From Ignavibacteriales bacterium (GTDB lineage: Bacteria > Bacteroidota > Ignavibacteria > Ignavibacteriales > Ignavibacteriaceae), in NCBI GenBank assembly GCA_020061995.1, contig JAGUXE010000165.1, positions 1-10,697 on the forward strand: a stretch of DNA of 10,697 bases, read 5' to 3'. A program made the position numbers and the translations under genes. Positions within the stretch are counted from its first letter, which is position 1; the number at the start of each line of letters is the position of its first letter. A model generated the notes under the pieces. That model had not been told where the DNA came from. It did no database searches and saw only the letters and a program-made list of their open reading frames with translations. This document shows positions 6,187 through 10,697 of the stretch, in pieces.

Positions 6187-7161
6187 ATGGCAAAAAGCGT
6201 TGACGATAAGTTTTTAACTGTAATCCAGAAAAACACATTTTATTTTTTCAACTCAAAGTTTGAAGAAAATTACGAAGGATATATCAATTCACTCAAAGAG
6301 ACTCTCTTAATCGTTAAAAACAAAGTAGAAACAGAAGGTTTAAAGAAAGAAATTTTTGAATGGCTGTTAACTGAAAAGGAGAATGGATTAAGAGCATTAT
6401 TGGCTTTAACCGGTTTTTCAAATGAATACTTAAAGCGATTGACAACTATTATCCGAATAGTTGATAATCCTGAACTAAACAGTCTCGTTTTTAAAGAAAA
6501 ATGGTACAATGAAACAAGTCCTGATAATATTCAAGAGTGGTCTGATAGCACAATTTTAAAGCATATCCAGAAAAATGAATATTTTAGGAAAGGTCTTGTT
6601 AATATTTTCTTTGAAGGTGCATCAATACCTTTTTTGGCGAATACAATCCCACTTTTTGAATTAAAAAAGTTAAGCATTTCCAAGTTAAAGTTTGAAATAC
6701 CTGAACTAATTGACACTCTTATTCGCTATAAGGAAAAAGGTAGTTATTCTGGTATGAAAGGAAACAACCCAGAAACTGTCGTTGCTGAAATATTGGACAA
6801 GCTTGGAATTACGTTTGAAACTGGTGATTTAAGCGAGCTTATCACCAATGCTCCTGACAACAAAAGAACAATGGATTTTATTATTCCAAACAAAAAGAAT
6901 CCAATCATTATTGCGGAAAGCTCTTTTCTTGCGACAACATCGTCTGGACAAGGAGATAAATCGAAAACTGAAATTTCGATTGATAGTTTGATAAAAGAAC
7001 ATTATCCGAATGCTATTTTTATTGGTTTTGTTGATGGTATAGGTTGGTATGTCCGAAAGGGAGATTTAAAAAGAATGGTAACAGCTTATGAAGATGTTTT
7101 TACTTTTCATAAGGATGAATTAAAACGGTTTGAAAAACTTTTAATTGAAAAAATATTATGA
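6187..7161 (+). CDS. Predicted type II restriction endonuclease, PD-(D/E)XK, DpnII-like
   Basis: A 324-residue protein with a helical N-terminal part (1-185) and a C-terminal nuclease-like core. The core reads YSGMKGNNPETVVAEIL (187-203) with Glu201, then KRTMDFIIP (226-234) with Asp230, then PIIIAESSF (239-247) with Glu244, then GQGDKSKTE (254-262). This order (helix with Glu, D-F-I, strand with E-x-S/N-F, GxGxKxxE) parallels DpnII/MboI-type endonucleases, where the strand reads E-x-N-F-Y and is followed by GSKLNE. I recognise the fold pattern, not a known enzyme. An ATG at 6187 is preferred over an upstream in-frame TTG at 6172 inside the methyltransferase gene. The gene overlaps the next one by ATGA. 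A methyltransferase on either side of the GmrSD gene supports the restriction role. Confidence 0.65.
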   Translation: MAKSVDDKFLTVIQKNTFYFFNSKFEENYEGYINSLKETLLIVKNKVETEGLKKEIFEWLLTEKENGLRALLALTGFSNEYLKRLTTIIRIVDNPELNSLVFKEKWYNETSPDNIQEWSDSTILKHIQKNEYFRKGLVNIFFEGASIPFLANTIPLFELKKLSISKLKFEIPELIDTLIRYKEKGSYSGMKGNNPETVVAEILDKLGITFETGDLSELITNAPDNKRTMDFIIPNKKNPIIIAESSFLATTSSGQGDKSKTEISIDSLIKEHYPNAIFIGFVDGIGWYVRKGDLKRMVTAYEDVFTFHKDELKRFEKLLIEKIL

Positions 7162-8813
7162 GTGAAATAAAATATGAGTTTACAGGTATAGGGTCATTAA
7201 TTAAGAATAGAAATTTAAAGGTGCCAATTCATCAACGGCCATTCTCTTGGCAAGAAGATCATGTGGATGCTTTGTTAAATGATATAAAAAGTAATTTTAA
7301 TGAAGAAGAATACTTTTTAGGAACAGTAGTTCTTACAGGTAATGATTCACAAAATGAAATTGTTGATGGTCAACAAAGAATTACTACGGTATCCTTAATA
7401 TATGCGTGTATTCGTGATTTCTTTACAAATGAAAAGGATTCAGATGATATTCAAACAAAATATTTAAGCACGTATGATATACGTACAAAGGAATATATGC
7501 CAAAATTGGAATTAAGCCAACAGGATAATGATTTTTTTCGTAACCTCATAATTAATAAAGTTGTTGAAACAAAAATACAAAGAGCATCAAATCAAAAGAT
7601 AAAGAGTGCATATGATTTAATAAAAGAATCAATTCAAAAACTTCTTGATAATAATAATAATGATGAAAATATTCTTATTGATTGGAAAGAATTTATCGAT
7701 GAAAAATTAAAGATTGTAGCAATTACGGTACCCAATGACACAAATGCATTTACAATTTTTGAAACGCTTAATGATCGGGGGCTAGCCTTGGCTCAAGTAG
7801 ATTTATTGAAAAATTATTTATATAGTAAGGCCAACACTCGACTGGATGAAGTTCAAAAATCATGGATTGAATTAGTGTCAAAAATTGAATCAGAAGACGA
7901 AACTCTTTTATTGACTTATATTAAACATTTTTGGTTTACTTATTACTATTTTGTTAGGGAACGTAATAATGAATTATTTAAAAGCATAAAATCAGATATT
8001 AAAACATCAACATCAGTAACTACATTTGTTAATAATCTAAAGAATGATGTAGATGTTTATTTGGCTATTTTAAATCATAATTCTTCTTTTTGGGATAATT
8101 ATGATAATCTTTGTAGAAGTCATATTGAAACGCTAAATTATTTCAATCTCGAACAGTATAGACCTTTAGTTTTTGCAATATTAAAAAAGTTTACTCCTGA
8201 GGAAGTTAAAAAAGCCCTTAAACTAATTGTATCTTGGTTAGTGAGAAATCTCATAGTTGGAGCTATGGGAGGTGGTACTTTAGAAAAGGCATATGCAGAT
8301 AAAGCTAAAGCAATATTTTCAAATAGTATTAAAACAGCAGCAGAATTAAGGGATTCGCTTATTTCAATCATTCCTCAAGATGAAGTTTTTAGAGAACAAT
8401 TTAAAATTGCAACTGTTAGTCAGGCAAAAAATGCTAGATATTATCTTTCTTCTATTGAAAACCACAAAAGAGGGAAGCAGCATCCAGAATTATTAGTAAA
8501 TCTTAATCCAGATTCTGTTAATTTAGAACATGTTCTTCCTCAAAATCCAGAAGGTAATTATCCAACTTTCACTGATGAGCAACATTCTGCATATTACAAA
8601 AGAATTGGTAACCTTACATTAATGAAAACAAAAGAGAACAATGACTTTAAAAGTTCTAAGTTTTCTGATAAAAAAACGAAATATGCTGAATCTGAATTAT
8701 GGATAACAAATTCTTTATCTTCATTATCAGAATGGAATATTAATGAAATTAATAATAGACAAGTTGAATTAGCTGAATTAGCAATAGAAACATGGAGCTT
8801 AAAATTTAATTAA
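7158..8813 (+). CDS. Fused GmrSD-type restriction protein (DUF262-DUF1524)
   Basis: A 551-residue protein with both halves of GmrSD in one chain. The N-terminal DUF262 (ParB/sulfiredoxin-like NTPase fold, GmrS) shows VPIHQRPFSWQ (22-32) and the signature IVDGQQRITT (68-77), then DTNAFTIFETLNDRGLALAQVDLL in mid-protein. The C-terminal DUF1524 (GmrD) is a His-Me finger nuclease with LEHVLPQN (456-463), where His458 is the likely general base, followed by RIGNLTL (482-488) and Asn494. All key motifs look intact. Known relatives cut DNA with modified cytosines (type IV, e.g. glucosylated hydroxymethylcytosine in phage T4) using nucleotide hydrolysis. Here it lies between a restriction enzyme and a second methyltransferase, so it may target foreign modification patterns or work with the partners. 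It abuts the next gene by 1 bp. Confidence 0.85.
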   Translation: MSEIKYEFTGIGSLIKNRNLKVPIHQRPFSWQEDHVDALLNDIKSNFNEEEYFLGTVVLTGNDSQNEIVDGQQRITTVSLIYACIRDFFTNEKDSDDIQTKYLSTYDIRTKEYMPKLELSQQDNDFFRNLIINKVVETKIQRASNQKIKSAYDLIKESIQKLLDNNNNDENILIDWKEFIDEKLKIVAITVPNDTNAFTIFETLNDRGLALAQVDLLKNYLYSKANTRLDEVQKSWIELVSKIESEDETLLLTYIKHFWFTYYYFVRERNNELFKSIKSDIKTSTSVTTFVNNLKNDVDVYLAILNHNSSFWDNYDNLCRSHIETLNYFNLEQYRPLVFAILKKFTPEEVKKALKLIVSWLVRNLIVGAMGGGTLEKAYADKAKAIFSNSIKTAAELRDSLISIIPQDEVFREQFKIATVSQAKNARYYLSSIENHKRGKQHPELLVNLNPDSVNLEHVLPQNPEGNYPTFTDEQHSAYYKRIGNLTLMKTKENNDFKSSKFSDKKTKYAESELWITNSLSSLSEWNINEINNRQVELAELAIETWSLKFN

Positions 8814-8814
8814 A

Positions 8815-9942
8815 ATGATTGAAAAATATATTAATAAAATTCATCAAGGAGATTGTTTGGAATTATTCAAAAACATTCCGGATAATTCTGTTGATGTTAC
8901 TTTTGCCGACCCCCCATTTAATTTAAAAAAGAATTATACAAGTTATGGAGATAGCCTTGAATTTCAAGAGTATCTTGATTGGTGCGAAGAGTGGATTTCA
9001 GAAATGGTTAGAGTAACAAAACCGACTGGTTCTATTTTTCTTCATAATATACCCAAGTGGTTAACTTACTATGCAACTTATTTAAATAAATTTGCAAACT
9101 TCAAACATTGGATTTCATGGGATGCACCAACTGCCCCAATGGGTAAATCTCTGCAACCTTCTCATTACGGAATACTATTTTATACTAAAGAAGCAAAAGG
9201 TTCAAAAATTTATGAATTAAGACACCCACACAAACGTGATAGAAAACAAGGTTACCTATGGAAAGATTACGGTGGAAAAAAAGACCAGCTACACCCATTT
9301 GGACCATTGGTTTCTGATGTTTGGACTGACATTCACAGAATAAAACATAATACAAAAAGAGACCCACATCCTTGTCAGTTGCCTATTCATTTGATGGATA
9401 GATTAATTTTAATGACCACTGATGAAAATGATATTATACTTGACCCATTCTCTGGTACAGGTACGACAGCTATCGCAGCGAAACGGCTTGGAAGAAAATA
9501 TATCGGTTTTGAATTAGATAAAAAATATGTTGAAATATCTCAACAGAAGCTTGAAAGGACAGAACCAAATTTCAAATTAGGAGAAAGTTGGGTTAGCTTC
9601 TATCTCAAAGACATTGTTACAATTAAAAATAATGATTGGAATAATCTTGCAAAATACTTTTCAATCCCAAATCCATTAAGAAATATTGATTTTGAACGAG
9701 CTAAATTAATTGACAAAAAATTATTGCCAATAGAGCCAGAAGTTGTGAAAGATGACTCTGAAATTAAAACAACAGAAAGTAAATCAAAATTGAACGGAAA
9801 TAAAATTATTGAAATTAAAGAATTGAATCCTACGCTAAGTCAAGCACATTTGCAGGTCGCTCAATCCGCCCTAAAACCAAAACCTGCAAAAGAGCTTGCC
9901 TTTTCAAGCGCACAGACAGAAATATATGCAGCAAAAAAATGA
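8815..9942 (+). CDS. Beta-class DNA methyltransferase (probable N6-adenine)
   Basis: A 375-residue DNA methyltransferase with motif IV ADPPFN (31-36) before motif I DPFSGTGTT (210-218) followed by AAKRLGRKYIGFE (221-233), the motif order of the beta class, as in CcrM- or DpnA-like N6-adenine enzymes. QGDCLELFKNIPDNSVDVTF (11-30) is the usual lead-in. The region 100-190, rich in His, Arg and Lys, probably holds target recognition. The catalytic domain ends near residue 250-300. The last 75 residues are low in hydrophobic content and are unlike the rest; the segment translated from 9841-9898 is a copy of the ACAT/AAGA hairpin. The ORF therefore probably ran on through repeat DNA. Last gene of the operon, 1 bp after the GmrSD gene. 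Target unknown. Confidence 0.85.
   Translation: MIEKYINKIHQGDCLELFKNIPDNSVDVTFADPPFNLKKNYTSYGDSLEFQEYLDWCEEWISEMVRVTKPTGSIFLHNIPKWLTYYATYLNKFANFKHWISWDAPTAPMGKSLQPSHYGILFYTKEAKGSKIYELRHPHKRDRKQGYLWKDYGGKKDQLHPFGPLVSDVWTDIHRIKHNTKRDPHPCQLPIHLMDRLILMTTDENDIILDPFSGTGTTAIAAKRLGRKYIGFELDKKYVEISQQKLERTEPNFKLGESWVSFYLKDIVTIKNNDWNNLAKYFSIPNPLRNIDFERAKLIDKKLLPIEPEVVKDDSEIKTTESKSKLNGNKIIEIKELNPTLSQAHLQVAQSALKPKPAKELAFSSAQTEIYAAKK
9841..9898 (+). repeat. ACAT/AAGA hairpin, right copy, inside the methyltransferase ORF
   Basis: Stem CAAGC/GCTTG, internal loop ACAT/AAGA, then TTGCAGGT (9850-9857) with ACCTGCAA (9882-9889) around a 24-nt loop. Same geometry as 4818-4872 with paired changes on both sides of each stem. 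It is translated as part of the C-terminal tail of the upstream methyltransferase (about residues 343-362) and ends 54 bp before the cassette's right terminus. Confidence 0.8.
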
Positions 9943-9957
9943 AGACAAGAACGGCCA

Positions 9958-10094
9958 GCTTGTAACAGGCGGTATATTTTATTGCCGAGTTAGTAGGTAT
10001 TTCAGCGTTTCTGCATCTAATAAACTTTCGTGTAATTCGACAGGTAAGAGCTTCGAAATCGGCAACAAAAACATACCGCCAATCCGTTAGCACT
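9958..10094 (+). repeat. Hairpin recombination-like element 4 (137 nt)
   Basis: Begins GCTTGTAAC-A and ends AATCC-GTTAGCACT. The left arm GGCGGTATATTTTATTGCCG pairs with the right arm CGGCAACAAAAACATACCGC with only a few mismatches. The loop shares GTTAGTAGG and TTCGACAGGTAAG with element 3. Confidence 0.8.
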
Positions 10095-10144
10095 CATTAT
10101 AAAAGACGAAGCCGCATAAAATAACGACATTTAAAAACCAAAAT

Positions 10145-10606
10145 ATGGACGCAAAAATCAAAAAATTCAGAGTAACTAAGTTTCGTTCAATTAAAGACTC
10201 AGGTTGGATTGAAACAGACTCTTTAACTTGCTTAGTTGGAACAAATGAAGCAGGAAAAACTAATTTATTAGTGGCTCTTTGGAAGCTTAACCCAGCTAAT
10301 GATGAACCAATCACTCCTTTGATTGACTATCCACGAAAAAAATATGTGGACTACAAAGACACCAAAGGAGAAGAAGTATTTATTTCGGCACAATTAGAGC
10401 TTTCGGACGACACAGCAGAAAGTTTATCAGAAGTAATTGGATTTCACAAATCCTTGATAAAGGATGTAATTGTAAGTCGTAAGTATAATGGTAATTATAT
10501 TTATCAGTTCCCAAATTCTCAGCTATCTGAAGTCCCTTCTTCTGAGTTGAAAACAGTATTTGAAGATGTTCTACAATTATTCAAAGAATCAGACTTACAA
10601 GGCTAA
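10145..10606 (+). CDS. AAA/OLD-like ATPase, N-terminal fragment
   Basis: A 153-residue ORF with the N-terminal signature of AAA_15/OLD-type ATPases: IKKFRVTKFRSIKDSGWI (5-22) followed by a Walker A GTNEAGKT at 32-39 (Gly37-Lys38-Thr39). Relatives generally run to several hundred residues with a signature motif, Walker B and often a Toprim nuclease domain; none of these is present here. The reading frame stops at TAA 10604-10606 after ESDLQG, and I could not find a convincing continuation in another frame in the 91 bases left. It is probably broken by a substitution, frameshift or insertion, and may be a pseudogene. Such ATPases are frequent in anti-phage systems, which would fit cassette D beside it, but the fragment itself does not show a function. 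Confidence 0.65.
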   Translation: MDAKIKKFRVTKFRSIKDSGWIETDSLTCLVGTNEAGKTNLLVALWKLNPANDEPITPLIDYPRKKYVDYKDTKGEEVFISAQLELSDDTAESLSEVIGFHKSLIKDVIVSRKYNGNYIYQFPNSQLSEVPSSELKTVFEDVLQLFKESDLQG

Positions 10607-10697
10607 GTTCTTATAATAACAGCATTTTCTTTAAACAACCAAAACAACTGATATGCTTGCTGTGACATGAATATTGCAACGAGCCACTGTTTGAGAG
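10607..10697. other. Unrecognised sequence at the right edge
   Basis: No ORF, hairpin element or cassette terminus is visible. The abrupt end of the ATPase frame at 10606 suggests that a different sequence, such as an inserted element, may begin around 10600, but no inverted repeat can be verified. Confidence 0.3.

Larger units (their letters stand above)
4720..10086 (+). mobile_element. Gene cassette D: four-gene restriction/modification operon (5.4 kb)
   Basis: Starts GTTACAAGC-AA-GCCG (4720-4734) and ends CGGC-CA-GCTTGTAAC (9952-9966). The termini are inverted repeats over 13 of 15 positions. It carries four co-directional, overlapping or abutting genes, a probable promoter at 4932, and two hairpins of a second family at its inner left and right edges. 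At about 5.4 kb it is far larger than the single-gene cassettes beside it. The inner hairpin pair may mean that a separate element inserted into a smaller ancestral cassette. Confidence 0.65.
10086..10697 (+). mobile_element. Gene cassette E, left part
   Basis: Starts GTTAGCACTCATTAT after element 4 and contains the start of an ATPase gene. The matching right terminus (it should contain AGTGCTAAC) is not seen before the window ends, so the cassette is either longer than the window or broken near 10607. Confidence 0.5.

Noticed and set aside
2520..10094. Canonical integron attC sites
   Set aside because: Structure and AAC/GTT cores fit, but outer boxes do not follow RYYYAAC/GTTRRRY and no integron integrase is in the window, so I call them attC-like only.
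1..10697. CRISPR array, tRNA or rRNA genes
   Set aside because: No regularly spaced identical repeats and no tRNA or rRNA sequence seen on either strand.

Overview
The window looks like AT-rich DNA from a Bacteroidota chromosome or plasmid. The evidence is a textbook Bacteroidota promoter (TTG, 19-nt spacer, TATCTTTG) at 1284-1313, a second TAnnTTTG box at 4932, a MerTP fusion of the Bacteroidota type, and a secreted protein whose signal peptide ends in SFG-Q. No rRNA, tRNA, CRISPR array or phage genes are visible.

Layout. (i) 8-872: a decayed IS5-family transposase with a 22-bp frameshifting insertion and a 69-bp stop-bearing insertion. (ii) 873-1210: no gene. (iii) 1211 to beyond 10086: what I read as an integron-like gene-cassette array with no integrase in view. 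Four palindromic elements of nearly constant length (135-137 nt; 2520-2654, 3691-3826, 4593-4728, 9958-10094) separate five cassettes. Each has the form TAACA, left arm, loop, right arm, CGTTA. Arm sequences differ between elements but are self-complementary within each one. The four complete cassettes each carry private 15-nt terminal inverted repeats: 9 complementary bases, a 2-nt near-constant mismatch, 4 complementary bases. The start of a cassette matches its own far end, not the hairpin next to it. This is the pattern left by insertion and excision of circular cassettes at a folded site, with the crossover at G^TTA. The outer boxes do not fit the classical integron RYYYAAC/GTTRRRY consensus.

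Cargo. Cassette A holds an ArsR-type metalloregulator, a MerT-MerP fusion and a small GDCCVxC cysteine-rich protein; no MerA is present. Cassette B holds a secreted S41-like protease. Cassette C holds an unknown protein, possibly HEPN-like. Cassette D is a 5.4-kb, four-gene anti-DNA operon: an amino-methyltransferase, a predicted PD-(D/E)XK (DpnII-like) restriction enzyme, a fused GmrSD (DUF262-DUF1524) restriction factor and a second beta-class methyltransferase. Its genes overlap or abut by 1-4 bp. Cassette E starts an AAA/OLD-like ATPase that stops after 153 residues, next to unrecognised sequence at the right edge.

A second repeat family brackets the restriction operon inside cassette D. 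Two hairpins (4818-4872 and 9841-9898) keep an identical ACAT/AAGA internal loop while both flanking stems have changed by compensatory substitutions. The right copy is translated as part of the last methyltransferase's C-terminal tail.

Taken together, the window looks like an accessory island where metal handling, secreted protease and DNA-defence functions are shuffled by a non-canonical cassette system. The cassette interpretation comes from sequence symmetry; mobility itself is inferred.
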